From contig NZ_JBBEWR010000017.1 in assembly GCF_037646345.1 (NCBI RefSeq), positions 29,242 through 93,241 of the forward strand: a stretch of DNA of 64,000 nt. The letters are read 5' to 3'. The stretch comes from Ascidiimonas aurantiaca. GTDB taxonomy: Bacteria; Bacteroidota; Bacteroidia; Flavobacteriales; Flavobacteriaceae. Of this stretch, positions 17,819 to 26,275 are shown in pieces. The translations under genes and the position numbers were made by a program. Below the pieces are notes generated by a model, which saw nothing but the letters and a program-made list of their open reading frames with translations, made no database searches and was not told the DNA's origin. The first letter of the stretch is position 1; the number at the start of each line of letters is the position of its first letter.

Positions 17819-19123
17819 ATGAAAATTTTCAATTATATATTTCTGGTTGTTTGCGGTTTGATACCCCTTACCAGTCATGCCCAGCAAACCCCTGCTGCTA
17901 AACAAAGCGTTTCTATCGTAATTACCGGTGCAACCGTGCATATAGGCAATGGCGAGGTTTTAAAAAACAGTGCTGTAGGCTTTGAAAATGGTAAAATAAC
18001 ATACGTTGGCTCCGATTCAGGGGTCAATACTTCAGATTTCAATACCGTTATTGATGCCGGCGGACAACATATTTATCCAGGATTTATAGGTACCAATACT
18101 ACTTTGGGACTGGTTGAGATCGACGCTGTACGAGCTTCAGACGATGATTCTGAAATTGGAGGCCTTATTCCTCATGTACGAAGTATAATTGCCTATAATG
18201 CCGAATCAAAAGTAGTAGAGAGTGTACGGCCCAACGGCATATTAATGGCTCAGATATCGCCCCGGGGCGGACGCATCTCAGGGACCTCTTCTATTGTGCA
18301 ACTGGACGCATGGAACTGGGAAGATGCCGCAGTAAAAACAGATGACGGCATTCATATAACCTGGCCCGCAACTTTTAGAAGAGGACGTTGGTGGACCGGT
18401 GAAGACCCCGGCATGAAACCCAATGAAAAGTATCAGCAGGAAGTTGACGAACTTAAACAATTCACCAAAGAAGCCCAGGCTTACCTAAAAGGCGAAAGAG
18501 CTCCCAAAAATATTCCTTTTGAAGCCATGGAAGGCCTTTTTAACGGTACTCAGAAAGTATTTATCCGGGCCAATGATCAAAAACAAATTACCGATGCAGT
18601 TCTTTTTGCCAAAGAAACCGGAATAGAACAAATAGTGATCATTGGAGGAGATGAGGCCCACAAAGTAACCGATCTTCTGTCTCGCGAAAATGTAGCAGTA
18701 CTCCTGAGCAGGCCACACCGCTTACCGGCAAAAGAAGACGATCACGTAAAACACCCTTTTATGCTAGCTTCACTACTCATGGATAAAGGTATTGTTACCG
18801 GAATAGAAATGAGCGGACAAATGGAACGTATGAATACCCGTAACCTTCCCTTTTACGCAGGAACATTTGCGGCGTACGGACTTCCAAAAGAAGAGGCCCT
18901 TAAACTCATTACCTTAAATGCCGCTAAAATACTGGGCATTGATAGTTTTGCTGGTTCACTGGAAGTAGGTAAAGACGCTACCCTGTTCATATCACAGGGA
19001 GATGCTTTGGATATGCGTACCAACCAGCTATCACATGCTTTTATTCAGGGGAGAGAAATAAGCCTTGAAACACATCAAACCCAACTTTGGAAACGCTATT
19101 CCGGCAAGTACGGACAAGAATAA
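17819..19123 (+). CDS. Secreted amidohydrolase-like protein lacking the HxH metal pair
   Basis: 434 residues with signal peptide MKIFNYIFLVVCGLIPLTSHAQ. The beta-sandwich and C-terminal barrel parts (LITLNAAKILGIDSFAGSLEVGKDATLFIS) are typical of imidazolonepropionase-type amidohydrolases, but the first-strand motif reads YPGFIGTNTTLGL in place of xxDxHxHxG. The protein resembles the N-terminal half of the preceding 998-residue gene, and both are followed by one strong terminator. A non-catalytic partner subunit is a possible role. Confidence 0.82.
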   Translation: MKIFNYIFLVVCGLIPLTSHAQQTPAAKQSVSIVITGATVHIGNGEVLKNSAVGFENGKITYVGSDSGVNTSDFNTVIDAGGQHIYPGFIGTNTTLGLVEIDAVRASDDDSEIGGLIPHVRSIIAYNAESKVVESVRPNGILMAQISPRGGRISGTSSIVQLDAWNWEDAAVKTDDGIHITWPATFRRGRWWTGEDPGMKPNEKYQQEVDELKQFTKEAQAYLKGERAPKNIPFEAMEGLFNGTQKVFIRANDQKQITDAVLFAKETGIEQIVIIGGDEAHKVTDLLSRENVAVLLSRPHRLPAKEDDHVKHPFMLASLLMDKGIVTGIEMSGQMERMNTRNLPFYAGTFAAYGLPKEEALKLITLNAAKILGIDSFAGSLEVGKDATLFISQGDALDMRTNQLSHAFIQGREISLETHQTQLWKRYSGKYGQE

Positions 19124-19151
19124 AAAAAGGCCGGTAAAACCGGCCTTTTTT
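19123..19151. terminator. Bidirectional intrinsic terminator
   Basis: GGCCGGT (19129-19135), loop AAA, ACCGGCC (19139-19145), flanked by A7 and T6 tracts between converging genes. Confidence 0.85.
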
Positions 19152-19166
19152 ATATAAAAGCACTGC

Positions 19167-19967
19167 TTACTCTGTACCTTCTGAGACATAGACAGCAGCA
19201 TCAGGTTTCTCAAAAATAGAAGCAGAAACACGTTCTTCAGAAAAGTTTATATTCTCAAATGATATCGTTCTGGCCGGTTCTATTATGTGGTGCCCCTCAT
19301 TTTTGTACCATGTAATCGAATTAGGTACCACGAGTCCGTTTACCTCTTTCCAGTCATCATATCGAATAAATTTCACATTATTGTTAGCTTCGCCTTTTCC
19401 AAAAGTTACCGTATAACCCAACCATTGCATAGAATGGTCTTCTGCATCGTAATACACAAAATAATTGTCATCAGGAGCATCTCCTACATTCGCTTCAAAA
19501 GATATTTTGAATCCCGGATATGATTTTCCTTCGTATTGCAGATCATCAGTTTTCTCATATATGACCCCTGAGTCTGACAACACAAAAGGCATGGCATAAA
19601 AGTAGAACATAAGGTTATGATAAAAGCGGGCGTTCCCTTTAAAAGAATCTTCTTCCTGCAGTATCCATGAATCCCGGCCATCAAAACCAATGCGGTACAG
19701 ATCTGTCTCAACCAAGTCATTACGAGACAGGAGATCAATGGTTTGTTTTTCATTTCCGTTAGGCTTCTTGATCTCAAACGTAAGGGTTTTCATAGCTTTC
19801 CACGTATCAACGCCTCCATGCCTGGTAAACACTTTTGCCAATGCCTCAGGGTACGCAGACAGAGCCTCTGTTTTTATTTCACTTACCACTGTTTCCGGCT
19901 GTTTTGCTTTTGGCTGACAGGACGCCAGCCCTATAAGGATCATTCCTAAAACACTTATTTTTTTCAT
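19167..19967 (-). CDS. DUF6503 family lipoprotein
   Basis: 266 residues; the N-terminus MKKISVLGMILIGLASCQ is a lipoprotein signal with lipobox LASC. The mature domain starts with a helix (AYPEALAKVFTRHGGVDTWKAMKTLTFEI) and continues as repeated antiparallel strands such as DLVETDLYRIGFDGRDSWIL, a layout resembling LolA/outer-membrane lipoprotein-sorting folds. The family assignment is from memory of the pattern in Bacteroidota; the function is unknown. Monocistronic. Confidence 0.8.
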   Translation of the reverse strand: MKKISVLGMILIGLASCQPKAKQPETVVSEIKTEALSAYPEALAKVFTRHGGVDTWKAMKTLTFEIKKPNGNEKQTIDLLSRNDLVETDLYRIGFDGRDSWILQEEDSFKGNARFYHNLMFYFYAMPFVLSDSGVIYEKTDDLQYEGKSYPGFKISFEANVGDAPDDNYFVYYDAEDHSMQWLGYTVTFGKGEANNNVKFIRYDDWKEVNGLVVPNSITWYKNEGHHIIEPARTISFENINFSEERVSASIFEKPDAAVYVSEGTE

Positions 19968-20053
19968 TCCCGGTTTTTTAGTTTAGGTACTTGGTCGGTA
20001 TCCCTGCGAAATAATTACACGAATAAATGTATTTTTACTGCGAATTCTACCGT

Positions 20054-20869
20054 ATGATCAAAGAAATAGAAAGTTTACAAAACCCGCTTATAAAAAAAGT
20101 TATCTCTTTACGTGAAAAGTCCCGGGAAAGAAAAAAACATGCGCTTTTCATCATAGAAGGTAAAAGAGAGGTTACCCTCGCCTTACAGGCTGGTTATGAA
20201 CTGGATACCCTTCTCTTTTGGGAAGAATTCATAACTCCGCATATGCTCGATCAATGGTTGTCCCAACGCAATGGGGCCAAGCTGGTAAAGATCACACCAG
20301 ACATTTACAGAAAACTCGCTTACCGTGAATCTACAGAAGGTATTATTGCTATTGCTAAAAGTAAGGATCATAAATTACAAGACCTGAAACTGTCTAAAAA
20401 AAACACTTTAGTATTAGTTGCCGAGGCTCCTGAAAAACCGGGAAATATTGGCGCCCTGTTACGAACAGCCGATGCAGCAGCGCTGGATGCAGTAATTATT
20501 GCCAATCCTAAAACAGACCTCTACAACCCCAATATTATCCGCTCTTCCGTTGGAGGGTTATTTACAGTCCCTATTGCCACAGGAACCACCGAAGAAATAA
20601 TTGCCTTTTTAAACAGGCAAAATATTGCTATTTACGCTATGGCTCTTACAGCTTCCATACCCTATTATTCAGTAGATTTTACCAATTCTGCAGCTATCGT
20701 TGTGGGAACAGAAGCAACCGGTTTAAGTGCTTCCTGGATCAATAGTGCAAAAACCAATATTATTATTCCCATGCAGGGAAAAATAGATTCCATAAATGTA
20801 TCCGTAGCGGCTGCCATTCCTGTTTTTGAGGCAAAGAGGCAGCGCATTTTGAAAAACAAAAACCTTTAA
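20054..20869 (+). CDS. SPOUT (TrmH/SpoU) family RNA methyltransferase
   Basis: 271 residues from the ATG at 20054; an in-frame ATG nine codons earlier (20027) would add MYFYCEFYR, which is unlike the family. The substrate-binding domain at the N-terminus begins IESLQNPLIKKVISLREKSRERKKHALFIIEGKREV. The three SpoU motifs follow: EKPGNIGALLRTADA, VVGTEATGLSASWI and IPMQGKIDSINVSVAAAI. It transfers a methyl group to a ribose 2'-OH of rRNA or tRNA; which nucleotide cannot be told. Confidence 0.93.
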   Translation: MIKEIESLQNPLIKKVISLREKSRERKKHALFIIEGKREVTLALQAGYELDTLLFWEEFITPHMLDQWLSQRNGAKLVKITPDIYRKLAYRESTEGIIAIAKSKDHKLQDLKLSKKNTLVLVAEAPEKPGNIGALLRTADAAALDAVIIANPKTDLYNPNIIRSSVGGLFTVPIATGTTEEIIAFLNRQNIAIYAMALTASIPYYSVDFTNSAAIVVGTEATGLSASWINSAKTNIIIPMQGKIDSINVSVAAAIPVFEAKRQRILKNKNL

Positions 20870-20892
20870 CCTAATCTAAACCAGAAACTAAA

Positions 20893-22125
20893 ATGACCCC
20901 AGATACTCTTTTTTATATAGTGATCGCCATACTGGTTATTGAATTTATAGCAGATCAATGGCTGGGATATCTCAATGCGCGCCGTTTTAATGCTCCCGTA
21001 CCCGAAGAACTGAAAGATCTGTATGATGCAAAAGAATACAGGAAGTCACAGCAGTACCAACGGGAACAGTACCGTTTCGGTCTGGTAAGCTCAGGGGTTA
21101 GCTTTGCTCTCATGTTAGGGTTCCTAATTTTCGGAGGGTTTGGGTATGTTGACAACCTTGCCAGATCTATAAGTCCTGACCCTATTATTATTGCTTTATT
21201 GTTTTTTGGAATACTCATCATGGGAAGCAGCCTGCTTACCCTTCCTTTTTCATGGTATCATACTTTTGTAATTGAAAACAAATACGGTTTTAACACCACC
21301 ACGCGCAAAACATTTATAGCTGACAAGATAAAGGGATGGATACTCATGGCTATTTTGGGAGGAGGAATGCTCGCACTGATCATGAAATTCTACGAGTGGG
21401 CAGGAACCTCCTTCTGGCTATATGCGTGGGCATTGTTGGCACTCTTTAGTATTCTGGCAAATATGTTCTACAGCAGGTTGATCGTGCCTCTCTTTAACAA
21501 GCAAACCCCTTTAGAAGAGGGTTCTTTAAAAACAGCTATTGAAGCCTACGCTTCCCGGAACAATTTTGAACTGGATAAGATCTTTGTTATCGACGGGTCA
21601 AAAAGATCCACCAAAGCCAATGCACATTTTTCCGGTTTTGGAAAACAAAAACGAATAGCTTTGTATGACACACTTATCAATGATCTGGAAACACCTGAAA
21701 TTGTGTCAGTGCTTGCACATGAGGTAGGGCATTATAAAAAAAATCATATTTTGTTCAATCTATTGGTTTCTCTTTTACTCACCGGGGTTACTTTTTATAT
21801 CCTTTCTGTTTTTATTAACTATCAGGAACTATCGCTGGCTATTGGTGTAGAGACTCCGGGGTTTCATGCAGCACTACTTACTTTTGGTATTCTGTACAGC
21901 CCTATTTCTGAGGTTACAGGGCTTTTGATGAATTACTTCTCCCGAAAATTTGAATATCAGGCCGACGCTTTTGCCAAAGATACCTATGAGGCTGCCCATT
22001 TAATCAGTGCCCTTAAAAAGCTTTCAAAACACAGCCTGAGTAACCTTACTCCGCATCCTGCCTACGTTTTTATGCATTATTCACATCCGTCACTTATTCA
22101 ACGTATAAAACAGCTTAAGGCATAG
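20893..22125 (+). CDS. M48 family metallopeptidase (Ste24/CAAX protease type)
   Basis: 410 residues, polytopic. The zinc motif HEVGH is in SVLAHEVGHYKKNH, and the third ligand is in the motif FEYQADAFAKDTYEA. Several hydrophobic helices flank the catalytic domain, as in Ste24 enzymes; YGFNTTTRKTFIADKIKG is another conserved Ste24 segment. In bacteria such enzymes act in membrane protein quality control. It lies 23 bases after the RNA methyltransferase gene and may be co-transcribed with it. Confidence 0.93.
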   Translation: MTPDTLFYIVIAILVIEFIADQWLGYLNARRFNAPVPEELKDLYDAKEYRKSQQYQREQYRFGLVSSGVSFALMLGFLIFGGFGYVDNLARSISPDPIIIALLFFGILIMGSSLLTLPFSWYHTFVIENKYGFNTTTRKTFIADKIKGWILMAILGGGMLALIMKFYEWAGTSFWLYAWALLALFSILANMFYSRLIVPLFNKQTPLEEGSLKTAIEAYASRNNFELDKIFVIDGSKRSTKANAHFSGFGKQKRIALYDTLINDLETPEIVSVLAHEVGHYKKNHILFNLLVSLLLTGVTFYILSVFINYQELSLAIGVETPGFHAALLTFGILYSPISEVTGLLMNYFSRKFEYQADAFAKDTYEAAHLISALKKLSKHSLSNLTPHPAYVFMHYSHPSLIQRIKQLKA

Positions 22126-22166
22126 ATTTTGTTGTGTAATAAGAAAGTTTACATTACTTTTAATTT

Positions 22167-24371
22167 ATGACATTAATTGATCTGGAAGAGGAAAACAAAG
22201 CCATTGCGAAGCAGTATAAAGAACTGTTGCGTATAAGCTATCAGACGCTCAGCGAAGATGATAAAAAGCTGATAAGAAGAGCGTTTGATACGGCTGTTGA
22301 TGCCCATAAAGATCAACGAAGAAAAAGCGGAGAGGCATATATTTTTCACCCTATAGCCGTAGCCAAAACAGTTGCCTCCGAAATCGGTATGGATGCCACC
22401 TCTATTGCTGCTGCACTTTTACACGATGTGGTAGAAGATACCGAATATACCCTAGAGGATATCGAAAGGCTTTTTGGTGAAACCGTAGCCCGTATTGTGG
22501 ACGGACTAACGAAAATTTCACATTTAAGTGTTGAAAAGGACGTTTCATTGCAAGCAGAGAATTTTCGGAAAATGCTATTGACCCTTAATGATGACATACG
22601 GGTTATTATTATTAAAATAGCAGACCGGCTTCACAATATGCAAACCATGGAAACGATGCCTGAGCACAAACAGGTAAAGATCGCCTCTGAGACCTTGTAT
22701 ATTTATGCGCCTATGGCTCATAGAATAGGTTTATACAACATCAAGACCGAACTGGAAGACCTCGGGTTAAAATATACCGAACCAGAGGTGTACAACGATA
22801 TTCTGAGCAAAATTGAAGAAAGTAAAGAAGACCAACAGAGGTATATAAAAGATTTCTCAAGTGTTATTGAAGAAACTCTTGATAAAGAAGGGCTCAATTA
22901 CCAAATAAAGGGACGTACCAAATCCATTTTCTCCATAAGAAGGAAAATGCAGGCGCAGAATGTGAGCTACGATGAGGTGTATGATAAATTTGCCATTCGT
23001 ATCATTTATAAATCTGATAGCCGAAATGAAAAATTCCTGGCCTGGAAAATTTACTCGGTAGTAACCGACCATTTTAAACCCAATCCCGTACGCCTTCGCG
23101 ATTGGATATCCTCTCCGAAATCAACCGGTTATGAAGCACTTCATATTACCGTTATGGGCCCTAAAGGACGTTGGGTAGAAGTACAGATACGCAGTGAGCG
23201 AATGCATGAAATCGCCGAAAAAGGGTATGCTGCTCATTTTAAATACAAACACGGCGAGCAACAGGAAATGGGGATCGATATCTGGCTCAACCGTTTACAG
23301 GATGCTCTGGAAAACTCTGAAGGAAGCGCAGTAGATTTTGTAGAGGAATTTAAACTCAACCTGTACGCTAAGGAGATCTTTGTATTTACTCCAACCGGAG
23401 ACCTGAAATCTCTCCCTAAAGGAGCCACTCCACTTGACTTTGCTTTCCATATTCACACCGAAGTAGGCATGCGTACCAGAGGTGCAAAAGTAAACAGCAA
23501 ACTGGTACCACTAAGCTATCCTCTTAAAAGTGGAGATCAGGTAGAGATCATTACTTCCGAGCAATCTAAACCCAATGCCAACTGGTTAGATTATGCTACT
23601 ACCGCACGTGCACGCACCAAGATCAAATCTTCCCTGCGGGAAGAGAAAAAGGAAATCGCAGAAGAAGGTAAAGAGCTGCTTAGGCGTAAACTCAAACAAC
23701 TCAAGATAACTCTCAATGAAAGAATAGTAAACGAACTGGTAATTTATTTTAAGCTTAAAACCAGTCTCGATCTTTTTTACAGAGTAGGTATCGGCACCAT
23801 TGAGAATCAGAAATTAAAAGATTTTGCCGCTGCCAGAAACAATACCTTTATCAACTTCTTCAAAAACAGAATGCGTAAAAGTCCTGTTCCTGAAGATATT
23901 AATAAAGAAGAGATCACCTCCCGGTATGACCTGTTAGTATTTGGCAAAGAAGAAGAAAAACTAGATTATAAGTTTTCCAATTGCTGTAACGCCATTCCCG
24001 GAGACGATGTATTTGGTTTTGTTACTATTAATGACGGGATCAAGGTTCATAAAAAAGATTGTCCTAATGCCATTTCATTACAATCTAATTATGCGTATCG
24101 CATTATGTCTGCCAAGTGGATAGACTCCTCGCAACAGGAGTTTACAGCAGTCATTAATCTTACCGGTATTGATAACATAGGACTGGTAAGCCATGTCACC
24201 AAAATTATCTCCCAAAACATGCATGTGAATATGAAAAATTTGAGTTTTGATACTAATGATGGAGTGTTTACAGGAAAAATAACCGTTGAAGTGAAAAATA
24301 AAACCATTCTTAAAAAGCTCATAGACAATCTCCGTAAATTAAACGGTATTGATAAAGTAACCCGAATTTAA
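22167..24371 (+). CDS. Bifunctional (p)ppGpp synthetase/hydrolase RelA/SpoT
   Basis: 734 residues in standard long-RSH order: HD hydrolase domain (HPIAVAKT and LLHDVVEDT, then IKIADRLHNMQTM), synthetase domain (KGRTKSIFSIRRKM, YDKFAIRIIY, STGYEALHITVMGP), TGS domain (FVFTPTGDLKSLPKGATPLDFAFHIHT) and C-terminal ACT domain. Both the hydrolase and synthetase motifs look intact. It sets levels of the stringent-response alarmone. It is followed 40 bases later by a Fur-family gene that has its own promoter. Confidence 0.97.
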   Translation: MTLIDLEEENKAIAKQYKELLRISYQTLSEDDKKLIRRAFDTAVDAHKDQRRKSGEAYIFHPIAVAKTVASEIGMDATSIAAALLHDVVEDTEYTLEDIERLFGETVARIVDGLTKISHLSVEKDVSLQAENFRKMLLTLNDDIRVIIIKIADRLHNMQTMETMPEHKQVKIASETLYIYAPMAHRIGLYNIKTELEDLGLKYTEPEVYNDILSKIEESKEDQQRYIKDFSSVIEETLDKEGLNYQIKGRTKSIFSIRRKMQAQNVSYDEVYDKFAIRIIYKSDSRNEKFLAWKIYSVVTDHFKPNPVRLRDWISSPKSTGYEALHITVMGPKGRWVEVQIRSERMHEIAEKGYAAHFKYKHGEQQEMGIDIWLNRLQDALENSEGSAVDFVEEFKLNLYAKEIFVFTPTGDLKSLPKGATPLDFAFHIHTEVGMRTRGAKVNSKLVPLSYPLKSGDQVEIITSEQSKPNANWLDYATTARARTKIKSSLREEKKEIAEEGKELLRRKLKQLKITLNERIVNELVIYFKLKTSLDLFYRVGIGTIENQKLKDFAAARNNTFINFFKNRMRKSPVPEDINKEEITSRYDLLVFGKEEEKLDYKFSNCCNAIPGDDVFGFVTINDGIKVHKKDCPNAISLQSNYAYRIMSAKWIDSSQQEFTAVINLTGIDNIGLVSHVTKIISQNMHVNMKNLSFDTNDGVFTGKITVEVKNKTILKKLIDNLRKLNGIDKVTRI

Positions 24372-24381
24372 TTTTTAACTG

Positions 24382-24389
24382 TACCTTTG
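24382..24389 (+). promoter_or_regulatory. -7 promoter box (TACCTTTG) of the fur-like gene
   Basis: Perfect TAnnTTTG match on the plus strand, 22 bases before the ATG of the Fur-family regulator and just downstream of the relA/spoT stop. Confidence 0.55.
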
Positions 24390-24411
24390 TACAATATTTG
24401 GAAGGCAACAT

Positions 24412-24858
24412 ATGGCGAACGAAAAGAATCAGGAAATCGTAAAAAATGTTTTCACTAATTTTCTGGAAGAAAACGGCCACCGGAAAACTCCGGAAAGGTA
24501 TGCTATTTTACAGGAAATCTATGATAATGACGATCATTTTGACATTGAGTCACTATACATTAAAATGAAAAATAAAAATTATAGAGTGAGTCGCGCCACA
24601 CTCTATAACACCATAGAGCTTCTGTTGGAATGCAACCTGGTAAGAAAGCACCAGTTCGGGCAAAACCAGGCCCATTACGAAAAATCGTATTTTGACAAGC
24701 AGCACGATCATGTTATTCTTACAGATACAGGCGAGGTAATGGAGTTCTGCGACCCCAGGATACAAACCATAAAGAAAACCATCGAAGAGGTTTTCAATAT
24801 TAAAATTCACAACCATTCACTTTATTTTTACGGAACCAAAAACGAAACAAATCACTAA
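24412..24858 (+). CDS. Fur family transcriptional regulator
   Basis: 148 residues. The winged-helix domain has GHRKTPERYAILQEIYDNDDHFDIESLYIKM and RVSRATLYNTIELLLECNLV. The dimerisation domain carries a metal-site pattern around KQHDHVILTDTGEVMEFCDPRI. The C-terminal cysteine pairs seen in many Fur and Zur proteins are absent, with one Cys in the regulatory strand. The metal sensed cannot be told. It is 21 bases upstream of purA and they may share transcripts. Confidence 0.93.
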   Translation: MANEKNQEIVKNVFTNFLEENGHRKTPERYAILQEIYDNDDHFDIESLYIKMKNKNYRVSRATLYNTIELLLECNLVRKHQFGQNQAHYEKSYFDKQHDHVILTDTGEVMEFCDPRIQTIKKTIEEVFNIKIHNHSLYFYGTKNETNH

Positions 24859-24879
24859 CTTACAAAGTACTTAATTATA

Positions 24880-26151
24880 ATGGCTGTAGATTTACTACTG
24901 GGGCTGCAATGGGGGGATGAAGGAAAAGGAAAAATTGTTGATGTTCTCACAAAAGATTATGATATCATTGCCCGTTTTCAGGGAGGGCCCAATGCAGGGC
25001 ACACTCTCGAATTTGATGGAATAAAGCACGTTTTACATACCATTCCATCAGGAATTTTTCATAAAAATGCAATCAACATTGTTGGGAACGGAGTAGTTAT
25101 TGACCCCGTTATTTTTAAGAAAGAACTCGATAATCTTTCCGGTTTTAACATCGACCTCCCTTCAAAGCTGTTTATATCAAGAAAAGCACATCTTATATTA
25201 CCCACACACCGATTACTGGATGCGGCCTCAGAAGCTTCTAAAGGAAAAGCTAAAATAGGTTCTACCTTAAAAGGGATAGGCCCGGCATACATGGATAAAA
25301 CCGGCCGTAACGGCATACGCGTGGGTGACCTGGAACTGGATGACTGGAAAGAGCGCTACAGAGCACTGGCGAACAAGCATGAGGCCATGATAAAGTTTTA
25401 TGATGTTGACGTTCAGTACGATCTTGCCGAACTGGAAGCAGAGTTTTGTGAAGGTGTGGAAACCCTTAAATCCCTGACTTTCATTGATAGTGAAGAATTT
25501 TTCTATCAGGCTCAAAAAGACGGAAAAACCATTCTTGCAGAAGGTGCCCAGGGTTCCCTTCTCGATATTGACTTTGGCACATACCCTTTTGTAACCTCTT
25601 CCAATACTACAGCGGCGGGAGCCTGTACAGGCCTGGGTGTAGCCCCTACCAGAATAAAAGAAGTACTGGGTATTTTTAAAGCGTACACAACCCGTGTTGG
25701 CAGTGGCCCCTTCCCCACCGAGCTTTTTGACGAAACAGGAAAACTCATGGCCAAAGTGGGGAACGAATTCGGTGCCACAACCGGAAGACCCAGAAGATGT
25801 GGCTGGCTTGATCTTGTGGCATTAAAATATGCCGTTCGCGTAAATGGTGTTACCCGTTTAATGATGATGAAAGCAGATGTACTGAGCGGTCTTAAAAGCC
25901 TAAAAGTATGTACCGCTTATAAATACAACGGAAAAACCATTACCCACCTGCCATTTACCATTGATGCCGAAAATGTAACCCCGGTTTATACCGAACTGCC
26001 AGGCTGGGACACCGACCTTACCGGATTACGATCGGCAGATCAACTTCCCAAAGCCCTTAACAGCTATATAAAATTTCTGGAAAAAGAGCTCGAGGTGCCT
26101 ATTAAAATAGTCTCCGTTGGGCCAGACAGAACACAAACCATACACCGATAA
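24880..26151 (+). CDS. purA: Adenylosuccinate synthase
   Basis: 423 residues, normal length. It joins IMP and aspartate with GTP in AMP synthesis. Visible motifs are the P-loop WGDEGKGKIVD (11-21), GGPNAGHT (35-42) and GIGPAYMDKTGRNGIRVGD, and the C-terminal TGRPRRCGWLDL and KIVSVGPDRTQTI. A terminator follows immediately. Confidence 0.98.
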   Translation: MAVDLLLGLQWGDEGKGKIVDVLTKDYDIIARFQGGPNAGHTLEFDGIKHVLHTIPSGIFHKNAINIVGNGVVIDPVIFKKELDNLSGFNIDLPSKLFISRKAHLILPTHRLLDAASEASKGKAKIGSTLKGIGPAYMDKTGRNGIRVGDLELDDWKERYRALANKHEAMIKFYDVDVQYDLAELEAEFCEGVETLKSLTFIDSEEFFYQAQKDGKTILAEGAQGSLLDIDFGTYPFVTSSNTTAAGACTGLGVAPTRIKEVLGIFKAYTTRVGSGPFPTELFDETGKLMAKVGNEFGATTGRPRRCGWLDLVALKYAVRVNGVTRLMMMKADVLSGLKSLKVCTAYKYNGKTITHLPFTIDAENVTPVYTELPGWDTDLTGLRSADQLPKALNSYIKFLEKELEVPIKIVSVGPDRTQTIHR

Positions 26152-26154
26152 GTA

Positions 26155-26178
26155 AAAGCCTCTCCCACGAGAGGCTTT
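26155..26178 (+). terminator. Intrinsic terminator after purA
   Basis: AAAGCCTCTC (26155-26164) pairs with GAGAGGCTTT (26169-26178) around a CCAC loop, 4 bases after the purA stop. Only a short T-run follows. Confidence 0.75.
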
Positions 26179-26250
26179 ATAATACATTTTGTACACCACC
26201 TTAGTATATTAAAATCCTCTTAACGGCAAGGCCGCTTCTGTTAAAAATCT

Positions 26251-26258
26251 TATTTTTG
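26251..26258 (+). promoter_or_regulatory. -7 promoter box (TATTTTTG) of the OstA-like gene
   Basis: Perfect TAnnTTTG match, 17 bases before the TTG start of the next gene. It supports that start because transcription would begin between the box and the TTG. Confidence 0.55.
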
Positions 26259-26275
26259 AACCAAAATCTAAAGGG

